Assembly (NCBI GenBank): GCA_047608075.1
Contig: JBLKRX010000017.1
Location: 34,580 to 98,579 of the forward strand
Direction of reading: 5' to 3'
Source of the DNA: Ferdinandcohnia humi_A
Lineage (GTDB): Bacteria; Bacillota; Bacilli; Bacillales; Bacillaceae_L
Length of the DNA stretch: 64,000 nucleotides
Position 1 is the stretch's first letter, and every line of letters starts with the position of its first letter. Position numbers and translations under genes: made by a program. A model generated the notes under the pieces. The model worked only from the letters and a program-made list of their open reading frames with translations. It had not been told where the DNA came from and made no database searches. Of the stretch, positions 8,265 through 15,892 are shown one piece after another.

Positions 8265-8906
8265 ATGAAAAAATATGATCAATTCCGTTTATATGCAGCT
8301 GAAATGAAAATGAAGGAACCACTTGCTATATTTAAGCGTTTAGAAGAATCAGATGGAAAAGAAGACGAGAATGACTTAAATCAAATCAGTAAAATGATAG
8401 ACGAATCAAACATGCCAGATGCCATGAGAAAAGTCTTAAGGAGCAAGCATCGTGTTCTAACCAAAAGGCTAAAATGCGGTGTGCCATCTTATTTTCCCGA
8501 ACGAGTTAAAATGTATAGAGATAGCTTACGATTGACTATGAACGAAGCAGCAAGGAAAACAAATGGCATGGTATCAGTTGCATACTGGTCAAGAATTGAA
8601 AAAGGACAACGTAAACAACTAAGTACCTCTACTATCAAGGCTATTGCAGATGTTTTAGAAGTTCCTATGACTGAGCTTTTAGGATTGTCAGTGGAGAAAG
8701 AAATGGAGAAGAAACAAATTCCTTTAAACCAAATGATTCTTGAAAACAATTGGACGATTAATGAAACAGAAGTGTCAATGGAACAAAAAAAGGGTATCTT
8801 AAACCTTTTGGAAACTATCCATAATACTTCATGGTCTCATGAATCTAAACACATAGAAACACTATCAATCTTTAAAGCAATTAATGACTATAAAACACAG
8901 TTTTAG
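8265..8906 (+). CDS. XRE-family helix-turn-helix regulator (second)
   Basis: The 213-residue protein has a helix-turn-helix of the Cro/C1 type in the middle (about 80-140: VKMYRDSLRLTMNEAARKT, VAYWSRIEKGQRK, IKAIADVLEVPMTELLGL). It is flanked by a charged N-terminal region and a C-terminal region of unknown role. A central rather than terminal position for the domain is unusual and suggests an added N-terminal sensing or oligomerisation segment. AAGGAG stands 9 bases before the ATG. It is co-transcribed with the first regulator, and tiny genes follow directly. Confidence 0.72.
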   Translation: MKKYDQFRLYAAEMKMKEPLAIFKRLEESDGKEDENDLNQISKMIDESNMPDAMRKVLRSKHRVLTKRLKCGVPSYFPERVKMYRDSLRLTMNEAARKTNGMVSVAYWSRIEKGQRKQLSTSTIKAIADVLEVPMTELLGLSVEKEMEKKQIPLNQMILENNWTINETEVSMEQKKGILNLLETIHNTSWSHESKHIETLSIFKAINDYKTQF

Positions 8907-8927
8907 AACTTATAGGAGGTATGGGTG

Positions 8928-9035
8928 ATGACAACATTTTTCCGAAATGAAACAGTAATCAATATTACAGGGGATTTAACGGCTATAGGAGTGGGGACGA
9001 TCCTTGGTGCCATCGTAAAATCTGTTTTCTATTAA
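8928..9035 (+). CDS. 35-residue hydrophobic peptide
   Basis: A short gene with a strong site (AGGAGG at 8914-8919, 8 bases before the ATG). The N-terminal half is polar (MTTFFRNETVIN). The C-terminal half is a likely membrane helix with small-residue spacing (TAIGVGTILGAIVKSVFY). I do not recognise a family. Lying directly behind two XRE genes, it could be a membrane peptide toxin, a signal peptide or a small membrane regulator; nothing in the sequence decides between these. An ATG at 8921 in another frame gives only nine codons. Confidence 0.5.
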   Translation: MTTFFRNETVINITGDLTAIGVGTILGAIVKSVFY

Positions 9036-9053
9036 GAAAGGGAGTTGTGGAAT

Positions 9054-9206
9054 GTGAACACTTTTCGAAAAGAGCATAAAACAACAGTTAGAACAGGAAG
9101 TCTGGATTCCTCCGGGGATGATTTTAGATACTCCTTTTATGGTGAAAAGTTAAAACGGGATAAAAGGGCGGATGCATTGTGGACTCACTTTGAGTGGGAT
9201 TATTGA
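9054..9206 (+). CDS. 50-residue charged small protein
   Basis: This reading frame starts with GTG, 9 bases after AGGGAG, and ends 44 bases before the next gene. The product is soluble and rich in charged and aromatic residues: MNTFRKEHKTTVRTGSLD at the start and a Trp/Tyr-rich DALWTHFEWDY end. No family is recognised. Support comes from the ribosome binding site, the tight packing within the cluster and the absence of anything else in this stretch. Confidence 0.45.
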   Translation: MNTFRKEHKTTVRTGSLDSSGDDFRYSFYGEKLKRDKRADALWTHFEWDY

Positions 9207-9250
9207 ACATTCCCCTCCGTACGAATCACAATAGAACCTAGGGGAGGCAA

Positions 9251-9535
9251 ATGTACGATAAGATGGTAGGTTATTACATGGGTATTATAGTTGGTTCCTG
9301 GCTGATATTAGGCTTTATTGTAGGGATAAAGATTGTCTTTTGGGACAGGTCTTTCCAAGACCTTAATGCATATGTCAATGAAACGCTTAGTGAAGAAGAA
9401 ATGATGGAAATAACAAAGGATTTTATTCGTTTGATTTATAAAAATAGAATTAACTTTATTATCCTTTGTTCCTTGTTAGGACTAATTGTTTTTGTACTGG
9501 ATTGGATTTATGTATGTAGGAAAGAGTCTGATTGA
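9251..9535 (+). CDS. Small two-helix membrane protein
   Basis: The 94-residue protein has two predicted membrane helices (about 8-29, MGIIVGSWLILGFIVGIKIV, and about 69-88, FIILCSLLGLIVFVLDWIY). They are joined by an acidic amphipathic middle segment (LSEEEMMEITKDFIRL). GGGGAGG lies 6 bases before the ATG. No family is recognised. As the largest of the tiny genes behind the two XRE regulators, it could be an immunity-like or signalling partner of the peptides; this is inference from context only. Confidence 0.6.
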   Translation: MYDKMVGYYMGIIVGSWLILGFIVGIKIVFWDRSFQDLNAYVNETLSEEEMMEITKDFIRLIYKNRINFIILCSLLGLIVFVLDWIYVCRKESD

Positions 9536-9550
9536 AAGAAGGAGTGAGAA

Positions 9551-9664
9551 TTGAAACCAATCGAAGTAAAGAACTTTACTATGTGGAATACTTCTATTTC
9601 TATGTTGTGGGGGGAGAACACCAAAAGTAAATATGAAGTGTGGAAACTGCAGCTTTCCTTTTAG
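9551..9664 (+). CDS. Possible 37-residue peptide, TTG start
   Basis: This short frame begins with TTG after AAGGAG (9538-9543) and encodes a Trp-containing peptide (MKPIEVKNFTMWNTSISMLW at the start). It overlaps in another frame with the CxxC fragment at 9633. The ribosome binding site is the main support. It could equally be a chance frame. Confidence 0.3.
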   Translation: MKPIEVKNFTMWNTSISMLWGENTKSKYEVWKLQLSF

Positions 9665-9767
9665 TACTCGCTTTAAGCCAATGGTTTTTAGAAATGGATA
9701 TCCGAAAACTATTTGTCCTTACTCCTATACCATAAATTATGTACCGATTTTTGATGGATCCGTCTAA
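9633..9767 (+). pseudogene. Decayed CXXC-20-CXXC-like zinc-ribbon fragment
   Basis: The 44-codon frame begins MKCGNCSFPFSTRFKP and continues to ICPYSYTINYV. The layout resembles the small proteins with two CxxC motifs about 20 residues apart. Here the second motif reads CPYS, so the fourth metal-binding Cys is lost. No ribosome binding site lies at a usable distance (GGGGGGAG ends 16 bases upstream). I read it as a relic or fragment. Confidence 0.35.
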
Positions 9768-9990
9768 ATGATTGAGTTGTAAAAACAGAATTATATTATG
9801 TTAAATAAGTGTTTGAAAGAGAAAAAGTTTGCTTGAAATCTAATGATAAGAATGTACCTCACTCCACCCTTAAATCTTAAAAAAATGGAGTGAGGGCATA
9901 ACAGAATAATGATAGTCAAATAGAAACCTGCAATTACTATTAGAAATATCTTATTATAATATTATAGAAAAAGTGTTGGGGGTAATTGGA
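9768..9990. other. Intergenic stretch with an unassigned inverted repeat
   Basis: The only structure here is an inverted repeat, CCTCACTCCA at 9857-9866 and TGGAGTGAGG at 9886-9895, with a 19-base A/T-rich loop. It has no T run on either strand, so it is not a standard terminator and may be an operator or a transcript hairpin. TATAAT-like sequence around 9953-9960 probably belongs to the promoter of yhaM. Confidence 0.4.
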
Positions 9991-10974
9991 ATGACAGTGA
10001 CTTGCTTATTAGATATAACACCAGGTAATTCTTTCGAGGGATTTTGCCTTGTTAAAGAGGTGAAACTGGAAAAAACAAAAAAGGGGGATCCTTACCTAAA
10101 CGTAACAGTTGCCAAGAAACACAAAATGGTAGCATGTAAGTTGTGGAATAATGGATTTAGAGGCATGAGCAGTGAAGAGATACTCACATTTTTTTCAGCT
10201 GGAGCCTTGATGCATATAACAGGTGATGCCTCAGAGTATAATGGACAAGTCCAAATGACGATTACCAATTTCCGCTTAGCAGAAAATGGGGAGGTTGATT
10301 TCAGCGAATTTATTGAAACTGCTCCGGAATCAGTTGACAGCATGGAAGCTGAAATTCGTTCATATATTGACGAAATCAAGATACCGATTCTACATCAAAT
10401 CACCTTTGAGATATTTGAAGATAATAAAAAGTTGTTCATGAATCATGTAGCTGCAGTAAAAATGCATCACAATTTTAAAGGTGGCCTCGCCTATCACACA
10501 CTATCGCTCCTGCGAATTGCAAAGAATATTTGCGACCAATATGGTGAAGTAGTCAACCGAAGTAAAATGTATGCGGCTTTAACGCTACATGATATGGGAA
10601 AAATCGTTGAAATGACAAGGGATTACACTGCTCCTGAATATACTCTAATTGGCCAATTTTTAGGGCATATTCAAATTGTGAATCAAATGATTGACCGAAA
10701 GCTTGTAGCCATTCGCACAGAGCGGTCGGTTTCAGCGGAAGAAACTACGGTTGTTTATGAATTAATGAATATTATCTCAAGCCACCATGGTCCTCTAAGT
10801 AATGGCTGGGGGAGCACGCAAGAGCCTATTACGCTAGAAGCACATCTGTGCCACATGATTGATAATATTGATGCGAAGATCAATATGATCTCAAAAGCAC
10901 ATAGTGATATGCAAGAAGGAGAGGTTCAAAAGATTTGGGGACTTGGAAAGATATATAAACCTAATAGTCTGTAA
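9991..10974 (+). CDS. yhaM: 3'-5' exoribonuclease YhaM (OB fold plus HD domain)
   Basis: YhaM is a cytosolic, metal-dependent 3'-5' exonuclease of Bacilli that acts on RNA and single-stranded DNA. The 327-residue protein has an N-terminal OB fold (about 10-95, ending in the typical YNGQVQMTI strand). An HD hydrolase domain (about 145-290) follows, with HHNFKGGLAYHTLS, the HD pair in LTLHDMGKI and SSHHG. The start is ATG 9991 after GGGGG; an in-frame GTG at 9973 would overlap that site. A palindrome repeat copy follows 27 bases after the stop. Confidence 0.9.
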   Translation: MTVTCLLDITPGNSFEGFCLVKEVKLEKTKKGDPYLNVTVAKKHKMVACKLWNNGFRGMSSEEILTFFSAGALMHITGDASEYNGQVQMTITNFRLAENGEVDFSEFIETAPESVDSMEAEIRSYIDEIKIPILHQITFEIFEDNKKLFMNHVAAVKMHHNFKGGLAYHTLSLLRIAKNICDQYGEVVNRSKMYAALTLHDMGKIVEMTRDYTAPEYTLIGQFLGHIQIVNQMIDRKLVAIRTERSVSAEETTVVYELMNIISSHHGPLSNGWGSTQEPITLEAHLCHMIDNIDAKINMISKAHSDMQEGEVQKIWGLGKIYKPNSL

Positions 10975-11001
10975 CATTCTGCGCACCACAGGTGCACCAA
11001 T

Positions 11002-11044
11002 GGGACGGTTCTTCTGGTTCGTTTTGAACCAGAAGAACCGTCCC
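11002..11044. repeat. REP-like palindrome, copy 2
   Basis: A perfect copy: arm GGGACGGTTCTTCTGGTTC, 5-base loop GTTTT, and the exact complement. It lies between yhaM and the SEC-C fragment and runs into the latter's reading frame upstream. Confidence 0.92.
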
Positions 11045-11065
11045 CACGGTATACAAAAACGAGAT

Positions 11066-11173
11066 TTGAAAGAGGATTTTCCAAAAGTAGTAACAAAGGT
11101 AGGTAGAAATGACCTATGCCCATGTCAGAGTGGGAAAAAATATAAGAAATGCTGTGGGAAGGTAACAGCGTAA
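11066..11173 (+). pseudogene. SEC-C motif fragment
   Basis: The 35-codon frame encodes a complete SEC-C zinc motif, VGRNDLCPCQSGKKYKKCCG, close to its end. SEC-C modules normally form the C-terminal tail of SecA and other proteins. Here the open frame runs back into palindrome copy 2, no ribosome binding site precedes the first possible start (TTG 11066), and the protein body is missing. It may be a stand-alone mini-protein or, more likely, the tail of a gene lost upstream of the repeat. Confidence 0.5.
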
Positions 11174-11194
11174 CAAACTAATAAAGTAAATTAA

Positions 11195-11243
11195 GAAGGT
11201 TCTTGTATATCATTTTTTTTGTTGCAGGAACCTTCCTTTTTAT
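11195..11243 (+). terminator. Rho-independent terminator after the SEC-C fragment
   Basis: GAAGGTTC pairs with GAACCTTC across a long T-rich loop, followed by a CTTTTTATTTT run. Confidence 0.7.
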
Positions 11244-11255
11244 TTTGTATTTAAT

Positions 11256-11381
11256 TTAGCCACTGGCAGTTCCTTTCACTACCTGGCTTAATACGTATAC
11301 TCGTTTAATTCTTGTAGGTACAAGCTTTCCATCGACAGATACCTCAAAAATAGCAGTCATTATCTTCAAATGCATCTTCAT
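11256..11381 (-). CDS. Small conserved-looking protein, 41 residues
   Basis: A minus-strand frame with AGGAG 8 bases before the ATG at 11381; an earlier ATG at 11387 is too close to that site. The product begins MKMHLKIMTAIFEVSVDGK and continues LVPTRIKRVYVLSQ. It looks like a genuine beta-rich small protein, but I cannot place it in a family. It lies alone between the yhaM region and the germination operon, opposite to both. Confidence 0.45.
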   Translation of the reverse strand: MKMHLKIMTAIFEVSVDGKLVPTRIKRVYVLSQVVKGTASG

Positions 11382-11464
11382 TTTCATTTCTCCTAGATTT
11401 TATTTACTTCTTTTGAGTAAATTGAAAAAATCCATGGTTTTGAAACTATTGATTAAGAGCCACA

Positions 11465-11507
11465 GGGACGGTTCTTCTGGTATAAAACGAACCAGAAGAA
11501 CCGTCCC
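11465..11507. repeat. REP-like palindrome, copy 3
   Basis: GGGACGGTTCTTCTGGT and its complement surround a 9-base loop longer than in the other copies. Its right flank is duplicated: a 13-base unit ending TGGTTTTG occurs at 11505-11517 and again at 11518-11530. Confidence 0.88.
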
Positions 11508-11591
11508 CCTGGTTTTGCCCCCTGGTTTTGCATAAAATACCAATTCTGTAGAAGAATAAGATAAAAATGTCCCTTTGAATGAGGTAATGAG

Positions 11592-13316
11592 ATGTCCTGG
11601 TCAACGATAAGAGGTAGTAAGAAACTTGTTCCTCAAAAGAAGAATGAAGAAGCTCCTAACAATAAGAATGAGGAGATTCCTCATAAGCTGGTTGAGAATT
11701 TGAAGCGAGAGAAAATTGGATACAGCTTAGATGAAAACATTGAATTACTCAAAAATTTATTAGGAAAAAATTCTGACTTTTTTTATCGGCATTTTCAATT
11801 ATATGGGAAATTTCGTGCGGCCATTGTTTATTTTTCTTGCTTAGTTGATAAAAAGGCGATAAACAATGAAATCATGAAGCCGTTAATGTATATCCCTATT
11901 CATACTGATATTTCAAATCTTTCGATAACAAATCTACAAAATTTTATATTTAATGAAACGATGTTTCATAGTGAAGCGAAAGATGAAAACGATATCGAAA
12001 ATATCATTCAAGCCTTACTGCGGGGTGAATCACTTGTTTTTATTGATGGACTAAACATCGCAGTAAAATTTGGTGTAAAGAATATTGAAAAACGGTCAAT
12101 TTCACAACCAGAAACGGAACAGGTTATTCTTGGCCCTAGAGAAGGTTTTATCGAATCGCTTCAGACAAATTTGGCATTGCTACGAAATCGGTTAAAAACA
12201 GCTGATTTCCGGATCGAAACGATGGAAATCGGCCGTCTATCAAAATCTACTGTAGCAGTTTGTTATCTTGAAGGAATTGCTACAAATGACTTAATAAAAG
12301 AGGTTAAGGATCGATTAGGGAAAATTGATATTGATGCCATCTTAGATGTTGGCTATATCGAACAATTTATTGAAGATAATCATATGTCCCCATTTCCTCA
12401 AATACAAAGCACTGAAAGGCCAGATAAAACCGTTGGTAGTATGTTAGAAGGAAGGGTTGCCATTCTAGTGGATGGTTCTCCTTTTTCCCTTATTGTACCT
12501 GTTGTTTTTAACCAGTTTTATCAGACATTTGAGGATTACTCGTCTAGGTTTCTAATGGGAAGTTTTGTCCGGCTTGCACGAATGGTTGCCCTAGTTTTTT
12601 CTTTAATATTTCCATCTCTATATGTATCTTTTATATCTTTTAATCCTGAGCTTCTACCAACTGAATTTGCGGTTGCCGTTGCAGGTGGAAGAGCAGGAGT
12701 TCCTTTTCCAGCCGTTATAGAAGTATTAGTCATTGAGATAGCGATGGAAGTGCTACGAGAAGCGACTGTACGCTTACCAAAGCAGGTTGGTGGTGCGCTA
12801 TCGATTGTAGGGGTTCTCGTTATTGGACAAGCTGCGGTTGAAGCAGGAATCGCAAGCCCTATAACTGTAGTTGTAATTGCATTAACAACAATTGGTTCCT
12901 TTGCAACACCTGCCTATAGTGCTGCATTTGCGCTACGAATGCTTCGATTTCCAATTGTTATCATGTCTGGCTTCTTTGGACTTTATGGCGTAGTTATAGG
13001 AGTTATTTTTATCTTTAACCACATGCTTTCGTTAAAGTCATTTGGTGTACCATATATGAGCCCTGTTACCCCTGGTAGTTTTCAAGGGTTTAAGGATGTT
13101 ATCATCAGGGCGCCCTTCTGGTGGATGCCTAAAAGACCATCAATGCTTCATCCTAAGAATTCAGACCGTTTAGGAACTACGAGGGAAGAATTAAAAAAGG
13201 CTCCTAGCAATACGTTGGATCCATTAAAGGTTGGAAATGCAAAATGGGAGGAGGAAAAGTCAGATGGAATATCCACGAGAAATAACAGTCATTCAAGCGA
13301 CGACAATAGTAATTAG
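11592..13316 (+). CDS. Spore germinant receptor subunit A (GerA family)
   Basis: A-subunit of a GerA-type germinant receptor of the spore inner membrane. The 574-residue protein has a soluble N-terminal region (about 1-300) containing GESLVFIDG and VILGPREGFIESLQTNLALLRNRL. Several membrane helices follow, with the family segments FNQFYQTFEDYSSRF, VAGGRAGVPFPAVIE and APFWWMPKRP. It is followed by B and C subunits with overlaps, the standard operon order. The specific ligand cannot be read from sequence. The operon resembles gerK most, but I do not commit to that symbol. Confidence 0.92.
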   Translation: MSWSTIRGSKKLVPQKKNEEAPNNKNEEIPHKLVENLKREKIGYSLDENIELLKNLLGKNSDFFYRHFQLYGKFRAAIVYFSCLVDKKAINNEIMKPLMYIPIHTDISNLSITNLQNFIFNETMFHSEAKDENDIENIIQALLRGESLVFIDGLNIAVKFGVKNIEKRSISQPETEQVILGPREGFIESLQTNLALLRNRLKTADFRIETMEIGRLSKSTVAVCYLEGIATNDLIKEVKDRLGKIDIDAILDVGYIEQFIEDNHMSPFPQIQSTERPDKTVGSMLEGRVAILVDGSPFSLIVPVVFNQFYQTFEDYSSRFLMGSFVRLARMVALVFSLIFPSLYVSFISFNPELLPTEFAVAVAGGRAGVPFPAVIEVLVIEIAMEVLREATVRLPKQVGGALSIVGVLVIGQAAVEAGIASPITVVVIALTTIGSFATPAYSAAFALRMLRFPIVIMSGFFGLYGVVIGVIFIFNHMLSLKSFGVPYMSPVTPGSFQGFKDVIIRAPFWWMPKRPSMLHPKNSDRLGTTREELKKAPSNTLDPLKVGNAKWEEEKSDGISTRNNSHSSDDNSN

Positions 13317-14370
13317 CACAATTATTGGAGTTGGACTACTTGCACTTCCGTTATTTGCGGTTCGTACAGCCGATACGGGTGCTCCTCTTGTAACTTTAAT
13401 GGGCATAGCTATTGCATCAATAGGACTTGGTTTACTTACAATTCTAGGAATGCGCTATCCGCGAAAATCAATCATTTTATATGGTGAGGATATTTTAGGG
13501 AAATGGGTAGGAAAGCTATCAAGCATGTTTATTATTCTCTTTTTTGCTATATTAACGGGCTTGACATCCCGAGAGTTTGGAGCAGTTGTTATAACCGCTA
13601 TTTTAAAGAAAACCCCCCTAGAGGTTACTGTTATTGTAATGTTAATCCTAGCAGCACTTTCTACGAGGAATGACATGAATGTTTTTGCTTATATACATAA
13701 TTTTTATTTACCAATTATATTAGCACCAGGATTAATCGTTGTTGCATTATCTTTAAAAAACGCAAACACCTTATATTTATTTCCTATATTAGGAAATGAG
13801 AAGGGGAATTATTTAATAGGTGCTTTTACTATTGCTGCCTTATTTCAAGGCTCTTTTATATTTACAATGGTTATTCCATACATGCGTTATCCAAAGAAAG
13901 CAATGAAGGCTACTATTTGGGGAATGATTATTGCGGGTGGTTTATATTTTTTAATTGTCATCGCAACTGTTGCTGTATTCGGTCCAGGAGAAATCACGCA
14001 ATTGTTATGGCCGACTCTTGAATTGGCACGAACCACCTCAATACCTGGAAATATTCTACAAAGATTGGATATTGTATTTTTATCAGTATGGGTGACTGCT
14101 GTTTTTACTACCCTGTTTTCTAGTTATATGTTCACGGTCCATTCCATAAGTCAGTTATTCGGATTAAGGGATCATAAAATGCTTTCCTTTTTTATTTTGC
14201 CAATCGTATTTGTAATCGCAATGATTCCTCAAAATATCCTGCATTTGTATGATGTAATTGAAACGGTTGGTAGATTAGGTCTAATTATCACTATTGGTTA
14301 TCCAGCTTTATTAATTTGTATTGACCTTCTTAAGAAAAAGGTGAAGAAAAGTGGGAGTATCAAAGCGTAG
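13264..14370 (+). CDS. Spore germinant receptor subunit B (permease-like)
   Basis: B-subunit of the GerA-type receptor, a member of the amino-acid/polyamine transporter superfamily with about ten membrane helices over 368 residues. The N-terminal EITVIQATTIVISTIIGVGLL is typical. ATG 13264 follows GGGAGGAGG; an in-frame TTG at 13231 is unsupported. The 5' end overlaps subunit A by 53 bases, and the 3' end overlaps subunit C by 20 bases, so production is probably coupled. Confidence 0.9.
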   Translation: MEYPREITVIQATTIVISTIIGVGLLALPLFAVRTADTGAPLVTLMGIAIASIGLGLLTILGMRYPRKSIILYGEDILGKWVGKLSSMFIILFFAILTGLTSREFGAVVITAILKKTPLEVTVIVMLILAALSTRNDMNVFAYIHNFYLPIILAPGLIVVALSLKNANTLYLFPILGNEKGNYLIGAFTIAALFQGSFIFTMVIPYMRYPKKAMKATIWGMIIAGGLYFLIVIATVAVFGPGEITQLLWPTLELARTTSIPGNILQRLDIVFLSVWVTAVFTTLFSSYMFTVHSISQLFGLRDHKMLSFFILPIVFVIAMIPQNILHLYDVIETVGRLGLIITIGYPALLICIDLLKKKVKKSGSIKA

Positions 14371-15580
14371 TTGGAAGTGGTGTATTAAAGTAATACTACT
14401 TACTATAGGGCCTTGCCTACTATTAACAGGATGCTGGGATAGTGAGGATATAGAACAACGAGCAGTTGTATTAGGAATATCTATTGATAAGCTTGATAAA
14501 GCAGACGAATCCATTGAACAAATTACTGGCTTAAGAAAAGAGTTTCCAAAACCAAAAGAGGGAATGATTAGATTGAGTGCGCAAATTGCCGTTCCGGGTC
14601 GTATTCCATTGGGACCGCAAACTGGAGGAGCCGGAGCAGATCAAAAACCAACATGGTTAATTAGTGTAGTAGGATATACCATTGACGACGCATTAGCAGT
14701 CTTACAGCAGGAAGTGGCAGACCCGCTTTTCTTTGGACATCTCCGAATTATCGTAATAAGTGAGGAAGTTGCAAAGGACGGTTTAAAAAGATTCAATGAT
14801 TATTTGCGGCGAAATCCGGAAATAAGAAGAACTGCCTGGATGGTGGTTTCGAAGGGGGAAGCAAAGCGATTTATGGAGGTTGCACCTAAGCTAGAACGTG
14901 TACCAACATTATATCTCTCAGCGATGGTTGAAAACGCTGTTGGATTGGGGAAATTTCCAGATGATTTCATCGGGTTGTTTTGGACAAAGCTTCAAAGCAA
15001 AGGGCAAGATACATATCTTCCATATTTAGATATTAAAATTGAGGAAAATATTCAAATTGCTGGACTAGCTTATTTTATAGATGACAAAATGGTAGGGAAA
15101 ACTGAACCTGTTGAAATTGGTTTATTCATGGCTGTAACAGGAGAGGAAATGGGAGGGTATGAAGTATTTGTTGAAGTACCCGAGACAGACGCCAAAGTTA
15201 TTGTACGAGCAGATAAACGGAAGTCATCGATAAAGACATCCATACGGAATGGGAAACCGCATTTTACCATTAAAATACACTATGAAAGTATTATTGATGA
15301 AGGCGCTGTTAATATAGATATAGATAATCCTGAAATTATCAAAAAAATCGAGGAGGAAGGCTCAAGAGGTGTCGTCAAAGGAACAACGAAATTGATACAA
15401 AAATTACAGTCTAAGAAGTCCGATATATTTGGATTTGGAGAATATATACGTGCCAAGCACCCCGGGTATTGGAATACGAAAATAAAAACCAAAGAAAAGT
15501 GGAGAGAAGTATACAAGGATATTACCTTTGATATTCAATGTTCAACCAAAATACGTAGAGTTGGTACGAAGGCAAAATAG
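14351..15580 (+). CDS. Spore germinant receptor subunit C (Ger(x)C lipoprotein)
   Basis: C-subunit lipoprotein of the receptor. The 409-residue protein has a signal peptide ending in the lipobox LLTGC (Cys about 29), followed directly by WDSEDIEQRAVVLGISID, the start of the mature Ger(x)C family. The RRNPEIRRTAWMVVSKG and GYWNTKIKTKEKWREVYKD segments also fit. It starts with GTG within the end of subunit B. Confidence 0.9.
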   Translation: MGVSKRSWKWCIKVILLTIGPCLLLTGCWDSEDIEQRAVVLGISIDKLDKADESIEQITGLRKEFPKPKEGMIRLSAQIAVPGRIPLGPQTGGAGADQKPTWLISVVGYTIDDALAVLQQEVADPLFFGHLRIIVISEEVAKDGLKRFNDYLRRNPEIRRTAWMVVSKGEAKRFMEVAPKLERVPTLYLSAMVENAVGLGKFPDDFIGLFWTKLQSKGQDTYLPYLDIKIEENIQIAGLAYFIDDKMVGKTEPVEIGLFMAVTGEEMGGYEVFVEVPETDAKVIVRADKRKSSIKTSIRNGKPHFTIKIHYESIIDEGAVNIDIDNPEIIKKIEEEGSRGVVKGTTKLIQKLQSKKSDIFGFGEYIRAKHPGYWNTKIKTKEKWREVYKDITFDIQCSTKIRRVGTKAK

Positions 15581-15603
15581 TCTAAGCTATCGAAGGAGTT
15601 ACT

Positions 15604-15807
15604 ATGGTCTATATTGGGTATTCAAATTATATTGTCATTCTATGTATTACGACTGGAATCTTAATTCTTTATTACGACGTGAAAATATATAAAGATGCAA
15701 AAATGAAAAAAGAAAAAAAGGTTAGCAAAATTCTTGGCTGGTTTAATGTCTCTGCTGGCATAATGGTACTTGTACTTAATTGGGCTTATCAACAGTTTTT
15801 TTGGTAA
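15604..15807 (+). CDS. Small two-helix membrane protein of the germination operon (D-subunit-like)
   Basis: The 67-residue protein has two predicted membrane helices (about 8-25 and 48-66) joined by a very basic loop (KIYKDAKMKKEKKVSK). It starts 23 bases after the C-subunit gene behind a GAAGGAG site, so it belongs to the operon. Small two-helix D subunits that modulate germinant receptors are known from several Bacillus species; assignment to that group is by size, topology and position. Confidence 0.7.
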   Translation: MVYIGYSNYIVILCITTGILILYYDVKIYKDAKMKKEKKVSKILGWFNVSAGIMVLVLNWAYQQFFW

Positions 15808-15828
15808 GGGGATCCAGGGGGATCCAAG

Positions 15829-15871
15829 GGGACGGTTCTTCTGGTTCGTTTTGAACCAGAAGAACCGCCCC
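15829..15871. repeat. REP-like palindrome, copy 4
   Basis: Consensus arms and GTTTT loop with one change in the outer right arm (CCGCCC for CCGTCC). Its left flank carries a GGGGATCCA motif twice in tandem between about 15808 and 15828. Confidence 0.9.
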
Positions 15872-15892
15872 TGTAATTTGGGTTGTGTTGTT

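Noticed and set aside
9857..9895. Terminator
   Set aside because: The 10-base inverted repeat has no T run on either strand, so it is listed only as an unassigned inverted repeat.
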